DNA of 64,000 nucleotides from Vreelandella olivaria (GTDB lineage: Bacteria > Pseudomonadota > Gammaproteobacteria > Pseudomonadales > Halomonadaceae): NCBI RefSeq assembly GCF_023507745.1, contig NZ_JALPZO010000045.1, forward strand, positions 1-64,000, written 5' to 3'. This document shows, piece by piece, positions 48,852 through 59,015 of this stretch. Both the position numbers and the translations under genes were made by a program. Under the pieces are notes generated by a model. That model was not told the origin of the DNA. It saw only the letters and a program-made list of their open reading frames with translations, and did no database searches. Within the stretch, counting starts at the first letter, position 1. Each line of letters opens with the position of its first letter.

Positions 48852-49844
48852 ATGCAAAAAACACTTTATGCTACTGCAGTCGCCACACTCCTGGCAGCAC
48901 CACTAGCCTCCGCCGCAGATCTGACGCTTTACTCAGGCCGCGGCGAAACCATGGTTGAGCCGATCATTGCACAGTTCGAAAAAGATACGGGCATCAACGT
49001 CAACGTGCGTTATGGGGATACCGCACAGCTGGCAGTGCTGCTACAGGAAGAGGGTGACCGCTCCCCCGCCGATCTTTATTGGGGCCAGGATGCAGGTGCT
49101 ATGGGTGCTATTAGCCAGGCTGGGCTGCTGGCGGAATTACCTGAAGATATTTATGAGGGTTTACCCGCTATTTATACCAGCGAAACTGGCAATTGGGTGG
49201 CATCCAGCGGACGCGGGCGTGTTCTGGCCTACTCACCTGAGCGTGTCAGTGAAGACGAACTCCCTGAGAGTGTCTTCGACCTGACCGATGAGGCCTATGA
49301 AGGCCGCGTTGGCTGGGCACCCACCAACGGAGGCTTCCAGTCGTTTGTCACGGCCATGCGCCTTGAGCATGGTGAAGATACTACCCGCGAGTGGCTGGAG
49401 AGTATGCGTGACAATGGAGCGGTGGTATTCCGCAACAATGCCACTCAGGTTCAGGGTATTGCAGATGGTGAAGTCGACTTCGCGCTGGTAAACAATTACT
49501 ATTTGCCTCGCTTTAGGGCTACCGATAGCGAGTTCCCCGTTGAACAGACCCTGTTCGTTGATGGTGATATCGGCAATCTGGTCAACGTTGCAGGGATCGC
49601 CGTGCTGGAAAGCAGCGATAATAAAGACGCTGCCGTCGAGTTCATTCGCTTCCTGCTATCACCGGCTGCTCAGCAGTACTTTACCGGCAATGTCTACGAG
49701 TACCCTGTCACTCGTGACGTGATTCAGAACCCGATTCTTGAAGACTTCGACCAATTACTGGAAGTCTCACCTGAAATCGACCTGGATGATCTGAGTGATC
49801 TCGAAGGTACGCTGAACCTGCTGCGGGAAGTCAACTTGCTGTAA
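48852..49844 (+). CDS. fbpA: Periplasmic ferric iron-binding protein (FbpA/FutA type)
   Basis: The 330-residue protein begins with a signal peptide (ATAVATLLAAPLASA) and the family start LTLYSGRGETMVEPIIAQFE. The C-terminal iron site tyrosines lie in ALVNNYYLPRF, the diagnostic Y-Y of FbpA-like binders, and VYEYPV near residue 290 is conserved. It binds free or anion-coordinated Fe(III) in the periplasm. AAAGGAACG lies upstream of the ATG. It is the first gene of the fbpABC operon behind a Fur-like box. A long stem-loop separates it from the permease gene. Confidence 0.93.
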   Translation: MQKTLYATAVATLLAAPLASAADLTLYSGRGETMVEPIIAQFEKDTGINVNVRYGDTAQLAVLLQEEGDRSPADLYWGQDAGAMGAISQAGLLAELPEDIYEGLPAIYTSETGNWVASSGRGRVLAYSPERVSEDELPESVFDLTDEAYEGRVGWAPTNGGFQSFVTAMRLEHGEDTTREWLESMRDNGAVVFRNNATQVQGIADGEVDFALVNNYYLPRFRATDSEFPVEQTLFVDGDIGNLVNVAGIAVLESSDNKDAAVEFIRFLLSPAAQQYFTGNVYEYPVTRDVIQNPILEDFDQLLEVSPEIDLDDLSDLEGTLNLLREVNLL

Positions 49845-49893
49845 CGGTGTACATTGTGGCTCAAGTGCGCTTGAACCACAGATTGGTAAACAC

Positions 49894-49920
49894 CCAAGCC
49901 GCCCTTCAAGGGCGGCTTGG
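49894..49920 (+). other. Perfect stem-loop between fbpA and fbpB
   Basis: CCAAGCCGCCC and GGGCGGCTTGG are perfect 11-base arms around TTCAA, located 50 bases after fbpA and 17 before fbpB. There is no T-run. It probably protects the fbpA message and lets the binding protein be made in excess over the permease. Confidence 0.65.
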
Positions 49921-49937
49921 CGCTGTCAAGAGATACC

Positions 49938-51524
49938 ATGTCACATTCGCACACTTATGCCGCAGTTCCCAACCAGCGACGGATACCTCTTCATATTCTG
50001 CTGCCTTCACTCATGGCAGCCGGGGTCATGCTGCTTCCGCTTGTTTATTTATTATTGCGAGCCTTCCAAGCTGACAGCGCCACGCTTTCCTCACTGATTC
50101 TTCGCGCCCGCAACCTTGAACTGTTACTCAACACGCTGCAGTTGGCTACAACGGTGGTGATCACCACTACCCTGATGGCCTTCCCGCTTGCCTGGCTGGT
50201 AACACGCACAGATATACGTTTCAAACGCCTATTGACCATACTTGGCGTTGTCCCCTTGGCAGTTCCAGGCTACGTGATGGCGTATGCTCTGCTTAGCATG
50301 AGTGGCAATTACGGCGTCTTCGCCCAGTTCTTCGGTATCCAATTACCACGTCTCCAGGGCTTGCCTGGGGCAACCATCGCACTTTCTCTGTACACATTTC
50401 CCTACCTGTTTCTCAATTTGCGGGCTGCCCTCGCCGGGCTGGATGGCAACCTTGAAGAGAGTGCCCGCAGCCTGGGGTATTCACAGTTCGATGTTTTCCG
50501 CTATGTCATTCTTCCCCATCTCATGCCTGCGCTGATGGCTGGTTGGCTGGTCATTACACTTTACGTGCTGGGGGACTTTGGTGCTGTGGCCCTGATGCGC
50601 TACGAAGCCTTCAGCTACGCGATTTTCACACAATATTCCGGGGCGTTTGATCGTATCTACGCCGCCTGGCTTGCCATTATGCTACTGGCCCTGGCCCTAT
50701 GCTTCGTACTGATTGACAGCTTCGTGGTTAAACGCAAATTGGCCCGCGTCGGTACGGGGGTAGCTCGCCCTATCGCTCCCAAGCCACTGGGCCGTGCCCG
50801 GTGGCTAGCCTGGCCATACCTGATTATTTTGTTTGGTGCTTCAATCGGCTTACCTGCCCTCATTCTTTGCTATTGGCTGCTGCTGGCGCCACCTGATGTC
50901 AGCTTCTTCGCACGGGTTCCAGGTACGCTGCTACGTTCAGCAGGGGCAGCGCTACCAGCGGCGGTACTGGCAGCTGCATTCGCTCTGCCGCTGGCCTTCT
51001 TGAGTGTACGCTACCGCTCTCCATTCACGGCCATGATTGAGCGCTCAGTATATATAGGTTACGCCATTCCCCCCCTGGCGCTGGCGCTGGCCATGGTTTT
51101 CTTCGCTTTACAAGCCGCGCCGTTCCTCTACCAAACGTTGGCGCTACTCATTCTTACCTGGGCAATCGCATCGCTTGCCCTGGCGCTTGGACCTATTCGC
51201 AGTGCGTTGCTGCAAACCCGCCCCAGTATGGAGCAGGCTGCCCACTCATTGGGGCACGGGTCAGTCTCTACCTTTCTGCACGTAATTTTCCCACGTTTGC
51301 GGCGTGGCATACTATCAGGCGTGGTACTGGTGTTCGTGCTATGCATGAAAGAACTCCCCATTACCTTCCTACTGGCACCGACCGGCTATACCACGCTGGC
51401 TGTCACGGTCTTTACCCGGACATCAGAAGGCATGCTGGCTGAAGCTGCGCCTTTTGCGGCCGCCATCATCTTTTTTTCCAGTGTATCTGTTGGCTTACTA
51501 CTCGCCCGGGAGGGACCACGATGA
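49938..51524 (+). CDS. fbpB: Ferric iron ABC transporter permease (FbpB)
   Basis: The 528-residue permease has about 12 helices in two homologous halves, each with the binding-protein-dependent EAA loop: EESARSLGYSQFDVFRYVIL in the first half and EQAAHSLGHGSVSTFLHVIF in the second. Such fused permeases are typical of Fbp/Sfu iron systems. I start at the ATG 49938 (MSHSHTYAAVPNQRR, AAGAGA upstream). An upstream TTG at 49917 would put the start inside the stem-loop. Its end overlaps fbpC by four bases. Confidence 0.93.
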   Translation: MSHSHTYAAVPNQRRIPLHILLPSLMAAGVMLLPLVYLLLRAFQADSATLSSLILRARNLELLLNTLQLATTVVITTTLMAFPLAWLVTRTDIRFKRLLTILGVVPLAVPGYVMAYALLSMSGNYGVFAQFFGIQLPRLQGLPGATIALSLYTFPYLFLNLRAALAGLDGNLEESARSLGYSQFDVFRYVILPHLMPALMAGWLVITLYVLGDFGAVALMRYEAFSYAIFTQYSGAFDRIYAAWLAIMLLALALCFVLIDSFVVKRKLARVGTGVARPIAPKPLGRARWLAWPYLIILFGASIGLPALILCYWLLLAPPDVSFFARVPGTLLRSAGAALPAAVLAAAFALPLAFLSVRYRSPFTAMIERSVYIGYAIPPLALALAMVFFALQAAPFLYQTLALLILTWAIASLALALGPIRSALLQTRPSMEQAAHSLGHGSVSTFLHVIFPRLRRGILSGVVLVFVLCMKELPITFLLAPTGYTTLAVTVFTRTSEGMLAEAAPFAAAIIFFSSVSVGLLLAREGPR

Positions 51525-52621
51525 CTACTCTCAATGTGCCTACAGCCGCATATGACAGCGTCTCGTCGATCCCTCCCTTATTGAAGGTGGATGGGCTGAC
51601 CAAACGCTATCGGACTGGCGACCCTTTGGCCGTTGATAAAGCCAGTTTCGAATTGCACAGCGGCGATATCCTCGCCCTGCTGGGCCCCAGTGGATGCGGT
51701 AAAAGTACCACCCTGCGCATGATTGCCGGCTTCGAACGGCCTGATCAGGGCCAGCTGTTCCTGCACGGCAAAAACGTGACCGCGTTAACGCCCCAGCAAC
51801 GGCGCATTGGGATCGTATTTCAGGACTATGCACTGTTCCCGCATATGACGCTCAGTCAGAACGTCGCCTTTGCCATGCGCCATATTCCCAAAGCCAAACG
51901 CGCCGATAAAGCCCGAGAGTGGCTGGACCTGGTAGGGCTGGCCGATCTTGGCCGACGGATGCCCGATGAGCTTTCCGGCGGGCAGCAGCAGCGCGTCGCC
52001 CTGGCGCGTACGCTTGCCGCGGAGCCTGAACTGATACTGCTTGATGAACCTTTTTCCAACCTTGATGCTGCTCTGCGCGAATCCACACGCAAAGAGGTTC
52101 GCACACTCTTCAAGGCATCGAATACTACGGCTATTCTAGTTACCCACGACCAGGGGGAAGCCCTCTCGTTTGCCGACCAGGTCGGTGTCATGAACGCAGG
52201 AAAACTGCTTCAGATTGATCGACCCGAGGATATATATCAGCGCCCAACGACAGCCTTCGTGGCAGAGTTTCTTGGTCACACCAATCTACTGGAAGGCGAA
52301 GCAGCGGGGGATATCGTACAGACAGCGCTGGGGCCTGTGGGTATTGACACCTCCGCGTACGGGCCTGTGGAGGTTTCGCTCCGTCCCGAGCACCTGTCCA
52401 TGGAACCCACCCAAGGCGAACAGGGTGCCACCATCATCGAGCGCGAGTTTCGTGGTCATGACTGTTTTTACGTGCTGGAAAAACAGGGCCAACGGTTTAC
52501 CGTGATTACCCCCAGCGATACTCTGTGGAACGTGGGAGAGCAAGCCAAACTCACTCCTCGTCTACGGGGTAGCGTGGTTGGGGAGCAGCCGAGTCGGCAG
52601 TTGCCTATTTCATTGCCCTAG
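51521..52621 (+). CDS. fbpC: Ferric iron ABC transporter ATPase (FbpC)
   Basis: The 366-residue ATPase has Walker A GPSGCGKST, the Q loop in FQDYALFPHMTLSQNVAFAM, signature LSGGQQQRVALARTLA, Walker B LILLDEPFSNLD and the switch His in VTHDQGEA, followed by a C-terminal TOBE-like regulatory domain (about 290-350) with VSLRPEHLSM. It energises the FbpAB importer. The ATG overlaps the permease stop (ATGA). Its last 17 bases overlap the convergent cydC gene end. Confidence 0.93.
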   Translation: MTTLNVPTAAYDSVSSIPPLLKVDGLTKRYRTGDPLAVDKASFELHSGDILALLGPSGCGKSTTLRMIAGFERPDQGQLFLHGKNVTALTPQQRRIGIVFQDYALFPHMTLSQNVAFAMRHIPKAKRADKAREWLDLVGLADLGRRMPDELSGGQQQRVALARTLAAEPELILLDEPFSNLDAALRESTRKEVRTLFKASNTTAILVTHDQGEALSFADQVGVMNAGKLLQIDRPEDIYQRPTTAFVAEFLGHTNLLEGEAAGDIVQTALGPVGIDTSAYGPVEVSLRPEHLSMEPTQGEQGATIIEREFRGHDCFYVLEKQGQRFTVITPSDTLWNVGEQAKLTPRLRGSVVGEQPSRQLPISLP

Positions 52622-54377
52622 CTCTCAGGTCGGCACAGGCCTCTTTTTGATGCCTCCATGTGAGAGGGGATACGCCTGGCCGACCCTCTTCCAGCATAGG
52701 CAGGTAGTGTGTCCGATGCTCCGGCAATACCAGCGGCACATGGCTGGAAATAACTAGAATTCCTTTTTGTGTACGTCGCACAAGGCTGTCAACGACATGA
52801 TGACGTGTGATTGTATCCAAACCGGCCAACGGCTCATCCAGCAACAGGATAGGGCGACGCGTCAGCAGTACCCGCCCCAGCGCAATACGCCGCGCCTGGC
52901 CACCGGAAACTGCGGCACCGTACTCACCCAGCGGCGTATTTAGCCCTTGCGGTAATCCTCTCGCCCACGTACCAAGCGCCATATCGTTGAGCACGCCCCA
53001 CAGAGTGTCATCACTGGCGCCTTCGTCACCAAGACGTAGATTCTCTGCCAGACTCATATCGAATACATCCCACTGCTGGGGCAGATAGCCAATCGTTTTG
53101 AGCAAAGGCCAGTGTTCCGGCGGCTGCCCATTTAGCCAGTAATGTCCTGATAAAGGAGCCAGCTCACCCGCCAACACCTGCAACAATGTTGATTTACCGC
53201 ACCCTGACGGCCCTTGCAGACATAATATCTCGCCGCTTTTTAATGAGAGATGGATATCCTGTGGTCCAGTCAGAGCACCTGGCAAGCGTGCTGTCAGCTG
53301 ACAGGCCTCCAACTGCCAGGTTAGCGGTACAGCGCCGCTCCATGTAACGGGCGGTGATGGTCGCGACTCATCAGCGTTAATCAGTGCATTAAGGCGGTCG
53401 CGCGCCGCAAGGCTCGCCCCCAGAGCAAGAAAACTGCTGGCCAACGGTGCCAGAATTTCGCCTAATGCCAGGATGGCCAAGACCGCAGCTAGCAGTATTG
53501 GCACCGTCAAAGCCCCTGTATGCATCAGCACTTCAGCCTGCCACAACACACCAATAATTGAACTTCCCAGTGCCACCTGCTGCATGGCAGTCGTTAGGCT
53601 TGCCAGGCTAAATTGGCGCTCCTGCTGCTGTAAGAAATTGATATCCTCTCCTTTTACTCGCTGCCGAATATCCGGCCAGCGCCCCCATAGCACCAGCGAC
53701 GTAATCGCTGCTAACGGATCAAGCAGAGCCACTCGGCGACGTTCTGCAAACTCGGCATCCCTGCGAGCCTGACGAATGCCACGCCATACCGCTAGCAGTG
53801 GCAGTCCCAACCAGGCAATCAGCAACCCTGGCAAGGCGGCCCAAAGTAGCGTGCTATTCAACCAGTACAAGCCACCCATCACGGCAGCGACCATTAACCC
53901 ACTCCAGCCCCACGGCAGTAGGGCTCGCAGCACGACCTGGTCCAGGTGATCAATATCCGTAATCAGACGATGCATGGCTTTGGCGGCACGGTAATGAGCA
54001 GTGGACACAGCCGACTGCAAAGGCTTTTTCCCCAAAGCCCTGAAAAGGCGACAACGCAGATCCTTAAGCAGTCCCAGCGCTGTATCATGGGAAGCCAGAC
54101 GCTCGCCATAACGCCCGGCAGTGCGCACGATAGCGCATAAGCGGATCAGCGCAGCCGGGCGAAAATAGTCGAAACCAATAGCGGCGGCAGTGGCCGTGCC
54201 AGCCACTGCCGCCGCTGTAATGAACCAGCCCGAGATGGCCAGTAAGCCTACCACTGACAGCAGCGTCACCGCCCCCAGCAGGAAAGCCAGTAACCAGCCG
54301 CCGCCCCGCAGCAACAACAAATCACGTAGCCGGATGCTGGTGTCGCGGGTCTCTGACACCTTGCCTAACCGCAACAT
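52605..54377 (-). CDS. cydC: Thiol reductant ABC exporter subunit CydC
   Basis: CydC with CydD forms the inner-membrane exporter linked to glutathione/cysteine export or haem handling that cytochrome bd assembly requires. The 590-residue protein has six helices (about 25-330; VVGLLAISGWFITAAAVAG is typical of CydC) and an ATPase domain with GPSGCGKSTLLQVLAG, VSGGQARRIALGRVLL and LLLDEPLAG. Its start overlaps the end of cydD by 13 bases and its 3' end overlaps fbpC tail to tail by 17 bases. It is the last gene of cydABXDC. Confidence 0.93.
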   Translation of the reverse strand: MLRLGKVSETRDTSIRLRDLLLLRGGGWLLAFLLGAVTLLSVVGLLAISGWFITAAAVAGTATAAAIGFDYFRPAALIRLCAIVRTAGRYGERLASHDTALGLLKDLRCRLFRALGKKPLQSAVSTAHYRAAKAMHRLITDIDHLDQVVLRALLPWGWSGLMVAAVMGGLYWLNSTLLWAALPGLLIAWLGLPLLAVWRGIRQARRDAEFAERRRVALLDPLAAITSLVLWGRWPDIRQRVKGEDINFLQQQERQFSLASLTTAMQQVALGSSIIGVLWQAEVLMHTGALTVPILLAAVLAILALGEILAPLASSFLALGASLAARDRLNALINADESRPSPPVTWSGAVPLTWQLEACQLTARLPGALTGPQDIHLSLKSGEILCLQGPSGCGKSTLLQVLAGELAPLSGHYWLNGQPPEHWPLLKTIGYLPQQWDVFDMSLAENLRLGDEGASDDTLWGVLNDMALGTWARGLPQGLNTPLGEYGAAVSGGQARRIALGRVLLTRRPILLLDEPLAGLDTITRHHVVDSLVRRTQKGILVISSHVPLVLPEHRTHYLPMLEEGRPGVSPLTWRHQKEACADLRARAMK

Positions 54378-56095
54378 GGGATGCCCCTTCCCGATGTCAA
54401 TACCCGCCGGTGCTCAACCCACTCCAACCCCACCGACTCGTGGCTGACAATAATCACACTGCGCCCCCGGCTGAGCCGCCCAATCAATGTATTCAGTTGC
54501 CAGGCCGAGTCGGGATCAAGGTGGGCTGTCGGCTCATCAAACAACCATAGCGCGGCATCACGAAGTAACAGTTGTGCCAACCCCAAGCGCTGAAGCTGCC
54601 CACCGGACAACCCTTGCCCACGCTCTCCCAAACGCGTGAACAGACCATCACCACGCACCAGTATCGGCCAGAGACCTACCCACTCCAGCGCCTCGATAAG
54701 TTCAGTATCCGTTTTATCAGGGCATGCCAAGCGTAGGTTCTCGGCAATGCTGCCACCCAATACCGGTGGTTGCTGCCCCAGATAGCCAAGCTGGCACCGC
54801 CAGACATCGCCAGGCCATTGCGACAGTTCGCAACCGTTGACCATTACACTTCCCTGATAGGCGGAGAAGCCCAGCAACGCTTCCAGAAAGCTCGATTTCC
54901 CTACCCCGCTTTCTCCCTGTATCAGCAATCGCTCCCCTGCAGCCAGCATAAGGCTCAGTGGCGCCAAGCGCAGGCGGCCTCCTTCACCGCACACCGCCAG
55001 TTCATGGCACGCCAGATGGAGTGGCTCAACTCTCACCTTGGCCGAGGGTTGCTGCCCCTGTGGTTGCCAGGTGCCGGCTTCCAGTAATGGGGATAAGGAC
55101 AGCATGGCGCCAGTTGCTTCCGCACGTGCATGGTAGTCTGCTCCCAACTGGCGTAATGGTGCGTAAAACTCCGGCGCCAGCAGCAAAATAAATAGTGCCC
55201 CCTGGTAAGGCACCGGTACCTCCCCTTTCGCCCAGGGCAATAGCCCCAGCAACCCCAAGCCCAGGTACAGGGCCACCAGGGCAATGGCCAGCGCAGCAAA
55301 AAACTCAAGGACAGCGCTGGATAGAAAGGCCAGCTTCAGTACTCTCATGGTACGAGTGCGGTAAGCTTCACTGGCGTCTGCCACGCTGTCCTCTGCCTGT
55401 GCGGTCGCTCCCATGCGCGTTAGCGTCGCCATACCACGAACCAGATCAAGGAAGCGCCCGCCCATACGTGCCAAAGCGCTGAACTGCTGTTGACTGGCGC
55501 TGGCGGCAGCACGGCCCACCAACACCATGAACAATGGCACCAAAGGTGCGGTCGCCAGCATCAGTCCCGCGGACAGCGGACTATAAAAGGCCACCACAGC
55601 GGCAACCAGACAGGGCACCATGACGGCAAGCAGGCTCTGTACACGATAACGGCTGATATAGCCATCCAAGGCATCCACCTGCTCCAAAACCTGTGTGCCC
55701 AATGCGCCATCGCTGCCCAGATGGCGCCTGGCTGGCCCCAATCGTTCAAGCTGTTCCAGCAACTGGCTGCGCAAGGCGATACGTGCACGCTGGCTGGCTT
55801 GACGGGATAACCATTCTCGTCCGGCCTGAAGCAACGGGCGTAACACCAGGCAGATGATTAGCCCGAACAACACCCCCGACTGATAGCGGGCTGCCTCTGT
55901 GCCCTGCCAGAGCTGCAACCAATGATGGAATAGCGTGGCCAGCAACCAGCTTTGAATAATCAGCAGTACAACACTGAACAGCGCCAGTAACAAAGCTCCG
56001 CGTAACCACCATCGATGAGGAGCAATACAGCGGCCCAACAGCTGCTGTGGATCAGTGGAGTCAGTCACGCCGCTCATGATCGGCTTTACTTTCAT
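54365..56095 (-). CDS. cydD: Thiol reductant ABC exporter subunit CydD
   Basis: The 576-residue partner of CydC has six helices and an ATPase with Walker A IQGESGVGKSSFLEALLG, signature LSGGQLQRLGLAQLLL and DEPTAHLD. The start is uncertain: the ATG at 56095 overlaps cydX by 35 bases, while the ATG at 56077 (MSGVTDSTDP) overlaps by 17. Neither has a good ribosome site, so translation is probably coupled to cydX. Placing the exporter genes in the oxidase operon ensures joint expression under low oxygen. Confidence 0.93.
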   Translation of the reverse strand: MKVKPIMSGVTDSTDPQQLLGRCIAPHRWWLRGALLLALFSVVLLIIQSWLLATLFHHWLQLWQGTEAARYQSGVLFGLIICLVLRPLLQAGREWLSRQASQRARIALRSQLLEQLERLGPARRHLGSDGALGTQVLEQVDALDGYISRYRVQSLLAVMVPCLVAAVVAFYSPLSAGLMLATAPLVPLFMVLVGRAAASASQQQFSALARMGGRFLDLVRGMATLTRMGATAQAEDSVADASEAYRTRTMRVLKLAFLSSAVLEFFAALAIALVALYLGLGLLGLLPWAKGEVPVPYQGALFILLLAPEFYAPLRQLGADYHARAEATGAMLSLSPLLEAGTWQPQGQQPSAKVRVEPLHLACHELAVCGEGGRLRLAPLSLMLAAGERLLIQGESGVGKSSFLEALLGFSAYQGSVMVNGCELSQWPGDVWRCQLGYLGQQPPVLGGSIAENLRLACPDKTDTELIEALEWVGLWPILVRGDGLFTRLGERGQGLSGGQLQRLGLAQLLLRDAALWLFDEPTAHLDPDSAWQLNTLIGRLSRGRSVIIVSHESVGLEWVEHRRVLTSGRGIPCCG

Positions 56096-56180
56096 AGCCG
56101 TTCACTTCCAGCCACATAGCGTTAAGAATACTGATGGTGGCCGCAAGCGTGACCCCCAGAATCCATGCGAAATACCACAT
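56061..56180 (-). CDS. cydX: Cytochrome bd oxidase small subunit CydX
   Basis: A 39-codon frame between cydB and cydD starts with an ATG preceded by AGGAGG. It encodes the CydX/YbgT signature MWYFAWILGVTLAATISILN followed by AMWLEVNGYE and a short charged tail. CydX is a single-helix subunit that stabilises haem b595/d in the bd oxidase and is needed for full activity. Its end overlaps the start of cydD. The frame is short enough to be missed by length filters. Confidence 0.95.
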   Translation of the reverse strand: MWYFAWILGVTLAATISILNAMWLEVNGYESKADHERRD

Positions 56181-56192
56181 GCTGCATCCTCC

Positions 56193-57329
56193 TCAGTAAA
56201 GCGCTTTATCATTGTTACGGATGAACTGTTCATCTAACCGACCGCGCATGACCCAATAACTCCAGGCGGTATAAAGCAGCACCAACGGTACAAAGATACA
56301 GACCACTACAAACATGATTTTGAGGGTCAGTTCACTCGCCGTTGCATCCCACATGGTCAAGCTATGATTAGGATTCAGCGACGATGGCATCACGAAGGGG
56401 AACATCGTTACACCGGTAGTCACAATCACCATGGCCATGGCGGCAGCCGAGCTGATGAATGCCAGTACATGCCGCCCCATTTTCATGGTCACAGCACAGA
56501 GCAAGAAACCCGATACACCCAATAGAGGCAACAGCCATAGCAGCGGGAACCGACTATAGTTGGCGATCCACCCTCCTGTACTCACCGCAACAACCTTACC
56601 GGTCGTATCGTTATATCCCTGGGTGTCGATCACACTGGTCACCTGGTAGCCATCGACACCCAGTAGCATCCAGACACCTCCCAGCATGAACAACATGGCA
56701 CACACCACGGCAGTCCACGAACCGATAGCCGCACTGCGATGACGCAGCTCTCCTCCGGTCTTTAACTGAAGCCATGCAGCCCCGTGGGTGATGAACATCA
56801 GCAGGCTCAGCAACCCTGCCAACAAAGCAAAGGGATTCAATAAATCCAATAAGCCACCTTGATAATCAAGACGCAGGATGTCATCGAACTGAAAGGGAAC
56901 GCCCTGCAGCAGGTTGCCAAAGGCAACACCGAAGATAAGAGCAGGCACCGCAGAGCCCAACGTCAGCCCCCAATCCCAGCAGCTGCGCCACGCCTGGCTT
57001 TCCAGTTTAGAGCGGTAGTCAAATGCCAATGGGCGCAGAAACAGTGCGAACAGTGTCAGCATCAATGCCAGATAAAAGCCATTAAAGGCTGTGGCGTAAA
57101 CGGGGGGCCAGGCAGCAAACAAAGCTCCCCCGGCCGTGATTAGCCACACCTGATTGCCATCCCAGTGGGGGGCCATGGAATTGATCATCACTCGACGCTC
57201 TTCATCACCATGGCCTACCACTTTGAGCAGCGTCGCGACCCCCATATCGAAACCATCAGTGACCGAGAATCCTATCAGCAGCACACCAATCAGCACCCAC
57301 CAGATAAATCTGAGCGTTTCGTAGTCCAT
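56193..57329 (-). CDS. cydB: Cytochrome bd ubiquinol oxidase subunit II
   Basis: The 378-residue membrane protein pairs with CydA in the bd quinol oxidase. It shows the CydB features: FIWWVLIGVLLIGFSVTDGF, MINSMAPHWDGNQVWLITAG and FPFVMPSSLNPNHSLTMWDA, with eight helices. The ATG shares one base with the cydA stop (TAATG), and cydX follows 12 bases after its own stop. Length matches E. coli CydB (379). Confidence 0.97.
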   Translation of the reverse strand: MDYETLRFIWWVLIGVLLIGFSVTDGFDMGVATLLKVVGHGDEERRVMINSMAPHWDGNQVWLITAGGALFAAWPPVYATAFNGFYLALMLTLFALFLRPLAFDYRSKLESQAWRSCWDWGLTLGSAVPALIFGVAFGNLLQGVPFQFDDILRLDYQGGLLDLLNPFALLAGLLSLLMFITHGAAWLQLKTGGELRHRSAAIGSWTAVVCAMLFMLGGVWMLLGVDGYQVTSVIDTQGYNDTTGKVVAVSTGGWIANYSRFPLLWLLPLLGVSGFLLCAVTMKMGRHVLAFISSAAAMAMVIVTTGVTMFPFVMPSSLNPNHSLTMWDATASELTLKIMFVVVCIFVPLVLLYTAWSYWVMRGRLDEQFIRNNDKALY

Positions 57330-58903
57330 TATTTTTCCTCCCGGTAAGGGCTGGAGGTTGTATAGGCCACATCAATGTCGTCATCCAAGTAGCCGCTACC
57401 TGTCGGCCCTTTACGGGCAAAGTGCTGCATCAGCCACACCTCGATGATGACAAAAACGGTATAAAGGATCCCAATGGCAACCAGGGTAGAAAGCACCTGT
57501 TCAGCTGTCAGGCTGGAAACGGCTAAATGCACTGGCAGGATTTCACCAATAGCCCACGGTTGCCGTCCATACTCAGCCACGAACCAGCCAGCTTCAGAAG
57601 CAATCCAGGGCAAAGGCAGGCTGAACAGTGCAAAGCGGAGCAACCATGGGGACTTTTCTGGCTGACGGCGCACGCTATGCCAGAACGCCAACCCAAACAA
57701 CAACAACATGATAAAGCCAGCGGCCACCATCGCCCGGAAAGACCAGAACAGCGGCCACACCTTGGGAATAGACGCTTCCACCGCCTGGGCAATATCTGCC
57801 TCAGTGGCATTGGCCACATCGTCGGAGTAGGCACTTAGCAAGAGCCCATAACCGATATCGCTACGCACTTCTTCGAAACGGGCAATATCCTCTTCACTGC
57901 CTTCACCACGACGCAGGCGTTGCATCAGGGTATACGCTTCCTGACCATTGGTTATTCGCTCTCGATGCTCCTCCTTGAGCTCCCTGATACCCATGACCTC
58001 TGTGTTCCACGAGCGCGTGGCAATCAGCCCCATGACGCCTGGGATTTTGATCGCCATATCGGTACGCTGCTCACGCTCGTTGGGTATCCCAAACAGGGTA
58101 AAGGCGGCGGGAGCAGGATGTGTTTGCCACTCGGCTTCAATGGCTGCCAGCTTAACCTTTTGCACGTCTCCCAGCTCATAGCCCGACTCGTCTCCCAATA
58201 CAATGACAGACAGTACACTGGCCAGCCCAAAGGCCGAAGCAATCGCAAAGCTGCGACGGGCGAAAGCGATCTCCCGGCCCTTGAGCAGGTACCAACTTGA
58301 AATGGCCAACACAAACACCGCACCGGTAACATAACCGGCAGATACGGTATGCACGAACTTCACCTGGGCAACAGGATTAAGCAGAACATCGGCAAAGTTA
58401 GTTAACTCCATGCGCATGGTCGCAAGGTTGAGTTCCGACCCTACTGGATGCTGCATCCACCCATTGGCCACCAGAATCCATAGGGCTGACATATTGGTGG
58501 CTAGTGCCATGAGCCAGGTAACCGCCAGGTGCTTCTCTTTCGACATACGATCCCAGCCGAAGAAGAACAGCCCGACCAGCGTCGACTCAAGGAAAAAGGC
58601 CATCAAGGCTTCTATGGCCAGAGGGGCACCAAAAATATCACCCACATAGTGCGAGTAATACGACCAGTTAGTGCCAAACTGGAACTCCATGGCAATACCA
58701 GTCGTCACCCCCAACGCAAAGTTGATACCAAATAATTTTCCCCAGAACTTGGTCATCTGACGATAAATGGTCCTGCCAGTCATCACATAGACCGACTCCA
58801 TGATCGCCAGCAGTATCGACAGCCCCAGCGTCAATGGTACGAACAGGAAATGCACCATCGCCGTAAAGGCAAACTGCAACCTGGATAGCTCCACAATGTC
58901 CAT
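57329..58903 (-). CDS. cydA: Cytochrome bd ubiquinol oxidase subunit I
   Basis: CydA carries haems b558, b595 and d and the quinol site. The 524-residue product is the long Q-loop type, close to E. coli length (522). Landmarks include [20 protein letters not shown] with the haem b595 His, [20 protein letters not shown], the Q loop between about 250 and 390, and [21 protein letters not shown] start at the ATG 58903 (GGGAG five bases upstream, [10 protein letters not shown]); a frame-open ATG at 58945 adds 14 unlike residues. It is first in the cydABXDC operon. An Anr/FNR-like palindrome lies about 115 bases upstream. Confidence 0.97.
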   Translation of the reverse strand: MDIVELSRLQFAFTAMVHFLFVPLTLGLSILLAIMESVYVMTGRTIYRQMTKFWGKLFGINFALGVTTGIAMEFQFGTNWSYYSHYVGDIFGAPLAIEALMAFFLESTLVGLFFFGWDRMSKEKHLAVTWLMALATNMSALWILVANGWMQHPVGSELNLATMRMELTNFADVLLNPVAQVKFVHTVSAGYVTGAVFVLAISSWYLLKGREIAFARRSFAIASAFGLASVLSVIVLGDESGYELGDVQKVKLAAIEAEWQTHPAPAAFTLFGIPNEREQRTDMAIKIPGVMGLIATRSWNTEVMGIRELKEEHRERITNGQEAYTLMQRLRRGEGSEEDIARFEEVRSDIGYGLLLSAYSDDVANATEADIAQAVEASIPKVWPLFWSFRAMVAAGFIMLLLFGLAFWHSVRRQPEKSPWLLRFALFSLPLPWIASEAGWFVAEYGRQPWAIGEILPVHLAVSSLTAEQVLSTLVAIGILYTVFVIIEVWLMQHFARKGPTGSGYLDDDIDVAYTTSSPYREEK

Positions 58904-59015
58904 GAATGACTCCCGATGGATAGCTTGAACATTCCCTCGCTCCACCGGAAATCAATGACGACCAGTTTCGGGTAAAGCGGAGCCTATAAGCTATTCCCAC
59001 TGCACGGCCAAAAGA

